Shown: in pieces, positions 10,728-21,273 of the stretch | Position numbering within the stretch: position 1 is the stretch's first letter | How the letters are laid out: the number at the start of each line of letters is the position of its first letter | Source: Lantana camara | Lineage: Eukaryota > Streptophyta > Magnoliopsida > Lamiales > Verbenaceae | DNA length: 64,000 bases | Assembly (NCBI GenBank): GCA_037501455.1 | Contig: CM074862.1 | Span: 83,940,001-84,004,000 of the forward strand | Direction: 5' to 3' | Position numbers and translations under genes: made by a program | Notes under the pieces: generated by a model | What the model was told of the DNA's origin: nothing | Seen by the model: only the letters and a program-made list of their open reading frames with translations | The model's database searches: none

Positions 10728-10922
10728 TCGGTAACAGGTGTTACCGGATTTTCTCTTGCACGGGGTAACTGTCGTTACCCTTAATGCCCTAGACGTCTGA
10801 ATCTGCTAACGGGTGTTACTGAAAAACTACTACGAGGATGTAACGCCCATTACTAATACTGCCTGGGACCTTAACGGGCGTTACCAAAAGATAACTGAGA
10901 TGGTGTAACGCCCGTTACCCAT
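10728..10922. repeat. GTAACG..CGTTAC cluster, internal copy
   Basis: At least six near-palindromes such as GGTAACAGGTGTTACC, GGTAACTGTCGTTACC, TTAACGGGCGTTACC and GTAACGCCCGTTACC. The motif matches the LTR clusters although this region is outside the LTRs. Confidence 0.7.
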
Positions 10923-11365
10923 ATTCCGCCCAAAACACAATTATAACACAATTACAAATCGGAAGGTGCTTAATCGCGTTAATTACCAGAAATTAACTCA
11001 CAAAATTCAATCAAACCATAATGCACCCTTCACGGAACACACAAACATTACTCAATACATAAACAATGATTCTTATCAATTCATTCTTCACATAGACAAA
11101 CCAATCTCATGTGCACCATACGAACAAAGTAAATGAACCTCAATATTGACATGAAAGCTCAAATCACGGTCCTCGCACCATCTACAATTCGGCTTCCTAG
11201 CAAAACATCAAGTGACCTGCAAAACGAAAGAGACTACTCTTTTAACGTGAGAAAAACAAGAACGAAAGAAAAGAAAACAACGAAAACAAAAGCAAAAGAA
11301 AACGGAAAGAAAAATTTAGTTCTAAGTTATAGTCGCTAGCTTGACTTTGAAAACCGGATTAGGGA

Positions 11366-11808
11366 TTAGCAATACCCAAGCAACGAGTCACAAGGAGTGA
11401 CCTCGTTCTTGTTACTCACAAAATCGGAGCTTGATCTCCAAGTATCTAATTCCAAAACATCCCTTATTCTCGATTTTCGGGACTTCGGTTCTCCTTCCCA
11501 ATCAACTGCATCTCTTTTCTTTGTGAATAGTGTCATTCCTTCTGAGGTCTCACTTATAACCTTAATCATGCAACACTTGTCCGGAATCGGCGGTGGTGGT
11601 ATGAAACCAAAATTCCTAAACTCCATTCTTTCATCTCCTATTTTGAACGTAAGACGTCCATTCTGAACATCTATGTCCGCTCCAGCCATCGCTAGAAGCG
11701 GTCTTCCAAGGATCAATGGCATCCTCTCATCACTCTCAACGTCAAGAACTACAAAATCAGTTGGAATGTGGTATTTTCCAACTTTTACCTACACATCTTC
11801 AAGAATTC
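11366..11808 (-). pseudogene. Athila-type protease, downstream half
   Basis: The minus-strand frame 11722-11366 begins MPLILGRPLLAMAGADIDVQ and continues into GRLTFKIGDE. This is the second conserved block of the retroviral-type aspartic protease of Athila/Tat elements (ILGRPFLAT...ID). It continues the reading of the piece at 12690-13258, which has the catalytic CDLGA block, across the hAT insertion at 11817-12681. A TAG near 11790 breaks the link upstream. No RT follows; the frame ends at 11366. Confidence 0.7.
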
Positions 11809-11816
11809 CTGTCAGG

Positions 11817-12681
11817 TAGGGGTGAGCTTTCGGTAAAAAACCAAAATTTCGGTTAATCGATTTCGATTAACCGAAGTTTTGGTTAGCATATTTGCTAACC
11901 ATTTACCGAACCGAACTAGCTCGGTTTCGGTTCGGTAAAAACCGAAATATTTCGGTTCGGTTTCGGTTATTTACCGAAAACCGAAGTTGGCTACAAATTA
12001 AAAAAAAAAATGGAAAAAACGAAAAATAAAATCAGGAACAGACAACCATTTGTTGGGTTTTGACTCTAATATGTATCACTTTTGAAATTTGAACTAGCAT
12101 TCTGGCAACATTCCAGTTTCCACAATTATCATTTCGAGATATTAATCAAATCAAATGTATCAAAATAAATAAAAGAAATAAACAAAAAAAAGAATTGGTG
12201 ATGGTTAGCAACAGAACAGAGCAAGTACTTCACAGGGGTCAGTGCAACAGATCGGAAGTCCGGTGGGATTGGATGGTGGCGAACTTGATGGTGGCCGCCT
12301 GGCCAGTGACGAACTTTGTGGTGGCGGGGATTGGTGGGTGTGAGCAGAGCAAAGGCGGAGGGGATAATTTAGGGGCAAGGGCTTGTAAAGAATAAGGGGA
12401 ATGAAATAAACTCCCTTTTCTTCCAAACTAAACAACGCAAGGAAAAACAAAAGTGCAACCCCTAATACCAAAACTTAAAAAACATTATTCACTTACCTGG
12501 GTTCGATTTTCGGTAAAAACCGAAAAAAATTCGGTTTTTACCGAAACCGAACCGAAACCGAAAAAATAAAAAATCAATAACCAAAACCGAACCGAAAGGA
12601 CTTCGGCTCGGTTCGGTTAGTGTCGGTTCGGTTTCGGTTAGGTTCGATTTTCAGTTTCGGTTCGGTTTCTGCTCACCCCTA
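11817..12681. mobile_element. hAT-type non-autonomous element in the protease
   Basis: The ends TAGGGGTGAGC and GCTCACCCCTA are inverted repeats. The 8-bp direct repeat CTGTCAGG flanks it (11809-11816 and 12682-12689), the hAT hallmark. Both flanks inside are saturated with TTCGGTTTCGGT/ACCGAAACCGAA words. The middle (about 12195-12460) is gene-like with short open frames, not recognised. No transposase. Confidence 0.85.
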
Positions 12682-12689
12682 CTGTCAGG

Positions 12690-14520
12690 TATTTCACCAA
12701 TCTGTCAGCTAGTTAGAGTGTCATGGTAGTCGGTTTAAACTCCTTCACTCCTAATTTCCTACAAGTAGATAAAGGAATTATACTCACTCTAGCTCCTAAA
12801 TCACATAGAACATTATGAAATTGCAAAGAATCAATAGTGAGAGGAATTGAAAAACTCCCAGGATCTTTAAGCTTCGGGGGAAGCTTATGCTGAATAATAG
12901 CACTGCACTCCTCAGTAAGTATAACAGTGGTGAAGTTCTCCGACTTCCCTTTGCTTGAAATCACTTCTTTCTCTAAATTCTCCTTCTTAAAATCATCTTC
13001 CTTTTCAACTTTCTCAAGTACAACTTTCTCAACATCCGAACCTGCAAGTATCTTCGGACCTCCATTCTCTCTATTATCTCTTACAACTATGGCCTGACAA
13101 TGCTCCTTAAGATTGTTTTCGGTTTGACTTGGGAGCATTTCTGGGCCTCTCATATTCAAAGATTGGGTAATCTGACCAATTTGAGTCTCCAAAGTTCTGG
13201 TCTGATTTACCACTTGATCTAATTGAGCTTCCAACTTCGGATGTCGACCTGTAGACACGGTTTTGAACTTCTCAAGTGCAACCTCCCATCCTTGCTTTTG
13301 TTCCTATTGAGGGAGGGGGGGGGGGGGGGGGGGGGGGGAGCATTGTAGGGGGCTGGTGGTCTTGGTTGAAATGGCTGCCTAGGCTGAAACTGTGGCCTAG
13401 GTTGAGATGGTTGTTGAACATTCTGATTATTCGACCAAGAAAAATGAGGGTGGTTCTTCCATCCTGGATTGTAGGTGTTTGAGTAGGGATCATTTGCTGG
13501 TTTGGAATTGTTTGCATAATTCACCTGCTCTTGCACCTGTTCTCCTGCATTGGTATAAGGACACATATTAAACGCATGTGGACCACTACAAATTTCACAA
13601 GTTACCTGAATTGGTTGGGATGGTATCCCATCTGCATTGACAGAAAGTTGATCTAATTTCTTGCTAAGGGCTTCAAATTTGGCATTGATGGCGGTTAGGC
13701 CATCTAACTCTATGACCCCTGCTTGCACCTTATCTGGTTGTGCATGGCTCCTCTCGTGCACAAAAACATAGTTTTGTGACATATTATCTAACAACTCAGT
13801 AGCAACTGCTTCAGATTTTGACAAGAAAGCTACGCCAGCTGCGGCATCCGTCGCTCCTCTAAAAGTAGGGGACACCCCATTGTAAAAAGTCTGGATCAAT
13901 AACCAACCGGGAATCCCGTGATGTGGACACTTCTTCTGCGAATCCTTGAATCTCTCCCAAGCTTCATTGAATGACTCTCCATCTAACTGTCTGAAACCTT
14001 GAATATCATTCTTGTACTTCGTGGTCTTGCTAAGTGGAAAGAACTTGGCTAAGAATGCCTGAGATAGTGCTACCCAAGTCTGAAAAGATTCATTTGGGAC
14101 AGTACTCAACCATGCTTTACCTCGTTCCCTTAATGAAAAGGGGAAAAGCCTAACTCGGATAGCATCAGTAGTGACATTGTCAATTTTGAAGGTATCACAC
14201 ACTTCAAGAAAATACTCAAGATGTGATGTTGGATCCTCCAATGGTAATCCTGAAAACGAATTGTTCTACAGCAGATTGATGAAAGCTGGTTTGATCTCAA
14301 AGTTGTTTGCTGCGATCGGGGGACGGGCTGCAGTCTGAATTGCTTCAGCTTGCGGCACGTTATAATATCTTATGCCTGGTGGTGGTGGATCTTAAGGTGG
14401 GTCAGCCATCGGTAAAGTAGTAGGATTCTTCTCCTTCTTGCGCCTCCTCCTAATAGCACTCAGTGTTCTCACGATCTCCGGATCGTATGGTACTAATTCC
14501 GGATCTTGAGATCTCCGCAT
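12690..14520 (-). pseudogene. Athila-type gag and start of protease, broken
   Basis: A gag-protease polyprotein on the minus strand, reading from about 14520 (MRRSQDPELVPYDPEIV) to 12690. The Retrotrans_gag capsid region is the open stretch 14241-13219: EDPTSHLEYFLEVCDTF, then LSLRERGKAWL-type and WERFKDSQKKCPHHG blocks. A nucleic-acid-binding knuckle follows (CEICSGPHAFNMCP). A proline-rich linker is encoded by the G24 tract at 13315-13338, where the frame shifts. The third frame then continues through LEAQLDQVVNQTRTLETQIGQ to the protease core LCDLGARVSIIPLS, catalytic Asp in DLGA. Stops inside the upstream part, TAA near 14393 and TAG near 14269, sit where relatives have Gln. Gag packages the element's RNA into cytoplasmic particles. 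Confidence 0.75.
13315..13338. repeat. 24-base G homopolymer in gag
   Basis: About 24 consecutive G, reading as polyproline on the minus strand. The gag frame before it and the frame after it do not agree, so length change here is the likely frameshift. Confidence 0.75.
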
Positions 14521-14655
14521 GCACCGTAATCCTGCACAAAGGAAAAAGAAATCCTCAATTTAATTCCACAGTGATCAAAGATAGTGAACACAAAGTAAAG
14601 TAATAGTCTAAAGCACTAGATCAAAGTATTCAAGTAATATTGATTTAAAATGCCT

Positions 14656-14673
14656 TCCCCGACAACAGCGCCA
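14656..14673 (-). other. tRNA-Asp primer-binding site
   Basis: On the minus strand TGGCGCTGTTGTCGGGGA lies 9-10 bases after the 5' LTR end. It differs at two positions from the complement of the plant tRNA-Asp 3' end (TGGCGCCGTTGCCGGGGA), the primer known for Athila-type elements. Confidence 0.8.
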
Positions 14674-14681
14674 AAAACTTC

Positions 14682-16116
14682 TTGTTGTGTTCTACTTCAG
14701 TTAAAACCAATCGTGCAAGTGTACACTAACATACGCATATCACAATAGGATCGTACCCACAGGGAAGGGAAATCAATTACTGCACTATACTTCTTTCTAA
14801 CCTAAAGACCTAATGACTTTGAGAGGTTGTTGTTTATTAATCTACTAAAAATAGAAATTAAGAAAATAACTAGAAATATGCGCAAGTAATAACTAAACAA
14901 ACGAATTAGAAATTAGTAGACTAAGCAGGCAGGGGAAAGTAATAAATCATACACTCAAGAGTTGATATGATACCCGTCTGACTAGTGTAATCCTACAACC
15001 TAGTCACTTATATTTGTATTACCCTCTCTCAAGGTATAACCAAGTGCTTAATTAGTGTTTAATGTTGCTCTCGCAATCACCAATAGTTAATTAAACCATA
15101 GGAACAAGACTAGTGCAATTCACTATTCTAGCGGCTCGACATGGAATAAGATTACTGTTGTATAAGCTAGAACCAAATCTCTTTGTATTCTACAACTTAC
15201 AAGTTATGAAAACCATCTAAATTACCATCAATCTCTCGATCTATAGGAAATTATGACACATGCTAAGGGAGATCAGGCCATCGTAAGTCAATTCAAACCT
15301 GTTTTCAAACTAAGAATTAACACAAGTCATTCAAGCATCAAATCAAACACTTCTCATGCATTCATCATCACTCCCCTAGCCCTAGAGAATTAGCTACTCA
15401 TAATTAAAGCAAAACTCATAAAACTAAAGGAAATTGCAATAAATGAATTCATATTCATCTAATCTAAACAAAGTCTAAGAATCAAACTCATAAACATTCA
15501 ATAATATCTAAAAAAAATGAATCTAACATACGAAAACTAATTAGAACTAAACTCAAAGGAATTAGTTTGATAATTAAAGCAACAATAAAACTGGAAATTG
15601 TTCTAAGAATTCAATCCTTTCGTCCCTCTGAAACTCCTTGTCTTCTCTCCAAACCCTAGGTCACGACCCGGAAGAAAAGCCCTCTTAAAAAGACTCCAAA
15701 ACGCACTTAAATAGCAACCCTAATTGTTTCTTGCCGACACTGGTAACGGGCGTTACCACTCCATGTGCATTTCTCGTTAACGCCCGTTACAGCTTGAAAT
15801 CGCCAGAACGTTTTTATTAGTGGTAACGAGCGTTACCACTTTTCTTCTGCCTAGGGGTAACGGGCGTTACCCCTCCTATCTCGCCAAAGCTTAGCTCCTG
15901 TGTCTGGTAACGGGGGTTACTGAATTTGTTCTTCCAAGGAGTAACGGGAGTTACCACATTTTCCTCCAAAAATACGTGAATTTACTTTGCTTCGCCATTT
16001 CGTAACTCCAACTCTAAAAACACCTGAATGGAGCAAAATAAACACATAAACTCTTCAAACGGTACAAAAATATAATCTAATCAATGCTTAAAACCCTGCA
16101 AATTCTGCACTCAATA
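14682..16116 (-). repeat. 5' LTR of the Athila-type element
   Basis: About 1,435 bp, collinear with 7570-9014. Its outer end reads TATTGAGTG on the minus strand where the other LTR has TGTTAAGTG, so the terminal TG has decayed. The GTAACG near-palindrome cluster is at about 15739-15955. Confidence 0.85.
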
Positions 16117-16535
16117 GTCCTCCATAGATCGACGCCTCCACCTTTCAGGTTTTGCAGGTGCATGCTAGGCGGGAATTTGAGTCGTGTTAAGTCTTAAATT
16201 CGGGTCTAGCATAAAACACTATCATGTTATTGTCCTTTTTGTGGCATCATGACTTGTTTTGATTATTGTAAAGTGCTATGATCTGCAAACCTTGACGAAT
16301 TGAAACTTATATATATGTAATGTAAATTATTCCTTGATCGATGTTATAACTATGCTTCCGCTTAAATTGATGTGCAATGACCTAATTGGTTTGGGTTTAG
16401 TCTCGCCTAGCTAGGATTATTTTTTTTCTTGTCTCCTGTTCGCTATACGTTTGGATTATGTACGAATTTTCCATTTCGTATGTGGTCTGAACTATAGTGC
16501 GGGGGATGTGGCATCTTCGTGTATAGGGTGCTACA
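16117..16535 (+). repeat. 5' LTR of Tekay-type element, second part
   Basis: Resumes at GTCCTCCATAGATCGACGCC, matching 23488 onward in the 3' LTR, and ends GGGTGCTACA at 16535. Together with 5346-7569 it makes up the full 5' LTR. Confidence 0.85.
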
Positions 16536-16540
16536 TCTGA

Positions 16541-16560
16541 AGGTGATATCAGAACTCGGT
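16541..16560 (+). other. Decayed tRNA-iMet primer-binding site
   Basis: GTGATATCAGAACTCGG, five bases after the LTR, corresponds to TGGTATCAGAGCCNGG, the complement of the initiator-Met tRNA 3' end used by many plant retrotransposons. Several positions are changed. Confidence 0.65.
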
Positions 16561-16755
16561 TGTAAAATCGGGATTCTAGTGTCGTGTCTTGTGAGTGTAG
16601 GTCATACGACATAGGAATTAGTTGCTAATATGAGAGTCTTGCATTGTTATTTGAAATTACTTGAATTATTTGAATTATGTGGAATAATTTGGATTATGTG
16701 CTTTGCTTGAAACTTGGGAATTTTAATTGCACTCACTTGTACATATTAATTCAAC

Positions 16756-17883
16756 ATGCATATTCAGTATCTTGGTTTCAGGATGCCACATGGTAGACCT
16801 CGCCGTGAGCATTCTCCAGGTCACAGGCATCATCGCCGTGATCATTCTCCTCCACCTCCACCCCCTCCAGCTCAACCTCAGGATTTCCTTGATTCTATGG
16901 TTCGTCTTATTGATCAGAGGATCAGGGATTATATTCCTCCAGCACCACCAGTTCCACCGCCACAACCAGCACAGATTTCAGCTATATTTAGGGAGTTTCA
17001 AAACCAGCATCCTCCGAAGTTTTTCAAAGGCAACGACATACAGGAAGAACAATTGTTAAAGGAAGTTGAAAGGATTTGGGAGCTCATACCTTGTGAATCT
17101 CGAGAGAAGGCCCAGTGTACTATTTTATTGATCCAGGGTGAAGCTTACTCGTGGTGGGAGAGTACTAAAATCATATTGGATGCCGCCGGAGAGGAGATAA
17201 CTTGGGAGGTATTCACCCGAGAATTTAAGAACAAATTTATTCCTCCATCATCCCGCACTCGTAGATTGAAGGAGTTTACCGAGCTTAAGCAAGGAGGGAG
17301 ATCCGTTTCTGAGTACATATCTGAGTTTGAGAGATTGTCTCGCTATGCACCTAATATAGCGAGCGATGACTTCCACATGACAATACAATTCGTGCAGGGA
17401 CTCAGACAGGACATTCAAACAGCCATTGAGGCAGTCAACACAAGCACATGGGTAAAGGCTACTTCAAAGGCTCTAAAGGTTGAGGATTCAGTGAATGCAC
17501 GAAGATCCACCTACCGTTCTGGACAAGCTTCGAGATCGGGTTCAGGATTGGGTTCTAGCTATCGCAAGAGACCTATCTCCTATACCGCTCCACCCCCTAT
17601 CAAAGGACCGAGGAAGAAGTTCCGACCAGCGGGACCGATTCAGAAAGCTCCTCCTGCATCTGCTTTGCCACCACCTCCCGAGAAGCCTAAGTGTACTTTC
17701 TGTGGGCAGCCTACACATACTTTTGATAATTGTAGGAGGTGTTTGGGTTTGTGTTTGATTTGTGGGAGCGCTAAGCATATGGTAGATAGATGTCTAGATC
17801 GTCGAGATCTGCCGCCTGGGGGTCAAAGGCTTATGCCTTGGATGGCGAGGAACAGAATGCAGAAGTGGATCCCGCCGAGGTAG
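16756..17883 (+). CDS. gag: Gag of the Tekay-type element
   Basis: 375-residue capsid/nucleocapsid polyprotein that packages element RNA. A His/Pro-rich start is followed by the Retrotrans_gag core at about residues 85-200 ([58 protein letters not shown]). Two CX2CX4HX4C zinc knuckles are at about residues 313-326 ([14 protein letters not shown]) and 333-346 ([14 protein letters not shown]). The body is open. ATG 16783 ([13 protein letters not shown]), next to TTTCAG, is an equally good start. The last ~20 residues are out of frame: at the GGGGG run (17818-17822) the protein should run on into protease, and instead stops at 17883. So gag-pol was one frame and a 1-base change broke it. Confidence 0.75.
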   Translation: MHIQYLGFRMPHGRPRREHSPGHRHHRRDHSPPPPPPPAQPQDFLDSMVRLIDQRIRDYIPPAPPVPPPQPAQISAIFREFQNQHPPKFFKGNDIQEEQLLKEVERIWELIPCESREKAQCTILLIQGEAYSWWESTKIILDAAGEEITWEVFTREFKNKFIPPSSRTRRLKEFTELKQGGRSVSEYISEFERLSRYAPNIASDDFHMTIQFVQGLRQDIQTAIEAVNTSTWVKATSKALKVEDSVNARRSTYRSGQASRSGSGLGSSYRKRPISYTAPPPIKGPRKKFRPAGPIQKAPPASALPPPPEKPKCTFCGQPTHTFDNCRRCLGLCLICGSAKHMVDRCLDRRDLPPGGQRLMPWMARNRMQKWIPPR

Positions 17884-20800
17884 TTGAAGGTACTATATGC
17901 ATACATGGCACGAACATACATACTTTGCTTGATCCGGGAGCTACACACTCCTTTCTTTCGAGTACAATTTCTGTCAAATTGCCTTTGCCTGTTACTTGCT
18001 CTTTTGCATGCTATGTGGTTAGTTCTCCTTTTGGTGGTAGTATAGAAACTGATCGAGTGTTCTTAGAGGTTCCGTTGAGTATCGAGGGTCGAGTTTTCTT
18101 GACAGATTTCATTGAGATGCCGATGACTCGATATGGATCTATTTTGGGGATGGATTGGTTATATCGACATTGTGCTACCGTTGATTGTCGGGCAAAGAGA
18201 GTTCAGTTGGGTTTAGAGATTTCAGTGGGTTGGAGTTCGAAGACTGTACCGTTACTTTCTTTTACCGAGGCTCGGAAATTAGTTCGAGATGGGGCTACGG
18301 GGTTCATTCCTTACATTCTTAACCGACCTAAAGATCAGATGAAATTGGAGGAAACGAAAGTAGTAAAGGATTTTCCCGAAGTTTTTCCCGAGAAGTTGGA
18401 TTCGTTACCACCGGATAGAGAAATTGAATTTGTGATTAATTTATATCTGAATGCAGAATCGTATTCTAAGACTCGGTATCGTATGGCCCTGGCTAAATTG
18501 AAGGAATTGAAGATTCAACTTGATGCATTATTGGAAGTGGGATATATTAGACCAAGTTCTTCTCCATGGGGTGCACCGGTTTTGTTTGTAAAGAGGAAAG
18601 ACGGAACTTTAAGAATGTGCATCGACTATAGGGAATTGAATCGGATGACAATCAAGAATAAATATCCTTTTCCACATATCGAGGAGCTATTTGATATACT
18701 TCAAGGTTCAAAGGTTTATTCGAAGCTTGATTTACGTCAAAGATACTATCAGTTGAGAATCTGAGCAGAGGATATTCCAAAGACGGGATTCAATACTCGG
18801 TACGGGAATTACGAGTTCGTGGTGATGCCATTCGGATTAAAAAATGACCATGTATCTTTTTTGGATATGATGCATCGAATCTTTCGACTTTTTCTTGATA
18901 AGTTCGTGGTAATTTTCATCGACGATATTTTGGTATTCTCTAAGTCTGCCGAAGAGCATGCGAGACATCTTCAACTTGTGTTGAGAACTTTGAAAGAGCA
19001 TCAGTTGTTTGCAAAATTTAGTAAGTGTGAATTCTGGATCGATCGAGTGTCGTTTTTGGGTCATGTTATCTCAGGAAATGGATTAGAAGTCGATCCTTCA
19101 AAGATTGAAGAGGTTTTGAAATGGGAGAAACCTAAGCACGGCTCAGAGGTTAGAAGTTTCTTGGGTTTAGAGGGGTATTATGGGAGATTCGTAAAAGACT
19201 TCTCAAAGATTGCCGCTCCTTTAACCCGATTAACGAAGAAAGAAGTAAAATTTGAGTGGAATGAAGATTATGAGAAAAGTTTTAATTTCTTGAGAGAGAA
19301 ATTGGTTTCTGCTCCGGTATTGACACTTCCCGAAGGCTCCGAAGGATATGCTGTTTATACGGATGCTTCTCAAGAAGGTTTGGGTGTGTGTTGACACAAA
19401 AAGGAAAAGTGATTGCATATGCTTCCCGGAAATTAAAAGAGCATGAAAAGAACTACCCTACACATGATCATGAACTTGTAGCCGTAGTCTTTGCACTTGG
19501 AAAGTGGAGACATTATCTATACGGAGTATCTTTAGAGATCTTTACCGACCACAAAAGCCTTCAGTATTTATTCACTCAAAAGGATTTTAATATGAGGCAA
19601 AGGCGTTGGATGGAACTTCTCTAGGATTATGAGTGCACTATTAAGTACCATCCCGGTAAAGCCAACGTGGTCGCCAATGCACTTAGTACGAAGGCTAGTG
19701 TATCAAGTTTAAAAGTGGGTGAAAGTAGTGAAATTGAGCCAATTGTCATAAAAGCTCGAGTTGCTAACATTTCCATACAACCGGGCTTGAAGGATAGATT
19801 ATTTGAAGCTCAGAATAATGATCCGGAAGTGCAGAGATTGGTAGCGAAAGTAAGAGCTGATCTGGAATGTCCATTCGGGTTCGATGAAACCGGTCTTCTT
19901 CATTTCAAGAACCGAGTGGTTGTACCTGAGGAACTAAAACCGGTATTACTTGAGGAAGCACATAAATCGGCTTATTCGATCCACCCTGGAGGAAATAAAA
20001 TGTATAAAGACTTGAAATAATATTATTGGTGGCATGGTTTGAAAAAGGATGTAACCGAGTATGTGAAGCATTGTTTAACATGTCAGAGAGTCAAGGCTGA
20101 ACATCAAAAACCTGGAGGTCTTTTATAGCCATTATCTATTCCAGAATGGAAGTGGGAATAGGTAACGATGGATTTTGTAACCGGGTTTCCAAGAGTGAAA
20201 GGTGGGTACGATGGTATTTGGGTGATTGTAGACCGGTTAACTAAGTCTGCTCATTTTCTACCGGTTTGGATGTCTTATAAGATCAGCAAGTTGGCCGAGA
20301 TTTACAACCGGGAAATTATTCGACTCCACGGGATTCCAGTTAGCATCGTATCGAATAGAGATCCGAGATTTACTTCAAGATTGTGGCAATAATTGCAAGG
20401 TTTTTTGGGTACGAAGCTTAATTTTAGCACCTCGTCACACCCTCAAATAGATGGATAGTCCGAGAGAGTAATAAGGTATCTTGAGGACTTGCTTCGGGCA
20501 TGTGCTTCTGATTTTCAGACTTCATGGTATGAGCAACTACCTTTTATTGAATTTGCCTACAATAACAGCTACCAAGCTTCGATCGGTATGGCTCCTTATG
20601 AATTACTTCATGATTGGAAATGTCGATCTCCGTTGTTCTTTAATTTAGAAGAGTGGAAATGGACTAAACAGGAAGGCGTTAAGAAGGTTGAGAAACTAGA
20701 AAAACCTTCTAAAGCCGTGAGAAATATGATTGAAAAAGTCCAACAAATACAACAACGGATGAAAGCAACTCAAGATAGACAAAAGAGCTATGCCGACCGC

Positions 20801-21239
20801 CATCGAAGGGATCTCAAATTTGAAGTTGGAGACAGGGTGTTCTTGAAAAGGATTCGCTCGGATCGGGAAAGGAGGAAAGTTTAATCCTCGTTATTTAGGT
20901 CCTTTCGAGATTTTTAAAAGAATTGGCCAAGTAGCATATCGGTTAGACCTACCTCCGAGTCTCACGAGAATTCATAATGTATTTCATGTATCTCAACTAA
21001 GGAAATACTACCCCGATGAAACCGAGGTCCTTCCCGTTAATGAAGTGGAACTGGAACCGAATTTAACTTTCGTTCAGAGACCGGTTAAGATTTAGGATAG
21101 AAAACTTCAAGAATTGAGGAATCAGAAGATTCTAATAGTTAAGGTTCTAAGGAAAAGCGATAAAACTGAAGAAGCTACGTGGGAAACCGAAGATAAGATA
21201 AAATAATTTCATCCAGAGTTGTTTTCGTCTGAGCAGTGA
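17815..21239 (+). pseudogene. pol: Pol of the Tekay-type element (PR-RT-RH-INT), broken
   Basis: Collinear remnants of a Ty3/gypsy pol. Protease has [13 protein letters not shown] near 17930. RT has [20 protein letters not shown] near 18610, MPFGLK near 18825 and catalytic FIDDIL at 18915-18932. RNase H has VYTDASQEG near 19355 and [10 protein letters not shown] near 19540. Integrase has the HHCC finger (HCLTCQRVK near 20070) and the D-D-E core (MDFVTGFP, SNRDPRFTS, SERVIR). The module [20 protein letters not shown] follows near 20890 and a chromodomain-like end (KTEEATWETE) near 21160. Breaks: TGA 18762, a 1-bp loss near 19385, TAG 19622, TAA 20018, TAG 20126, TAG 20159, TAA 20390, TAG 20456, a frameshift near 20865, TAG 21093 and a TAA near 21204. 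It cannot make an active polyprotein. Confidence 0.85.
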
Positions 21240-21260
21240 ATCTGGGGACCAGATTCTTTT

Positions 21261-21273
21261 AAGGGGGGAGGAT
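21261..21273 (+). other. Polypurine tract, Tekay-type element
   Basis: AAGGGGGGAGGAT sits directly before the 3' LTR start TGTAACG, the site that primes plus-strand DNA. Confidence 0.8.

Larger units (their letters stand above)
9028..11365 (-). other. Non-coding internal region of the Athila-type element
   Basis: This is where pol (RT, RNase H, integrase) would lie in an autonomous relative. I see no such motifs in any frame. It holds a C25 homopolymer (9467-9491), a pyrimidine-rich stretch (9541-9645) and a cluster of GTAACG near-palindromes (10728-10922) like those of the LTRs. Confidence 0.6.
7570..16116 (-). mobile_element. Athila-type Ty3/gypsy element nested in the 5' LTR
   Basis: Minus-strand element with LTRs 14682-16116 (5') and 7570-9014 (3'). 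The duplication is ATCCT at the left (7565-7569) and GTCCT at the right (17th base onward, 16117-16121), one mismatch. The primer site matches the 3' end of tRNA-Asp and a polypurine tract abuts the 3' LTR. It codes for a gag and a protease of Athila type, but no RT, RNase H or integrase is present, so it is non-autonomous. The protease region is split by a hAT element. Stops at former Gln positions and homopolymer frameshifts show that gag is also dead. Confidence 0.8.

Noticed and set aside
16727..17778. Extra genes overlapping the Tekay-type gag
   Set aside because: Open frames in other phases of a proline/histidine-rich coding region; shadows of gag.
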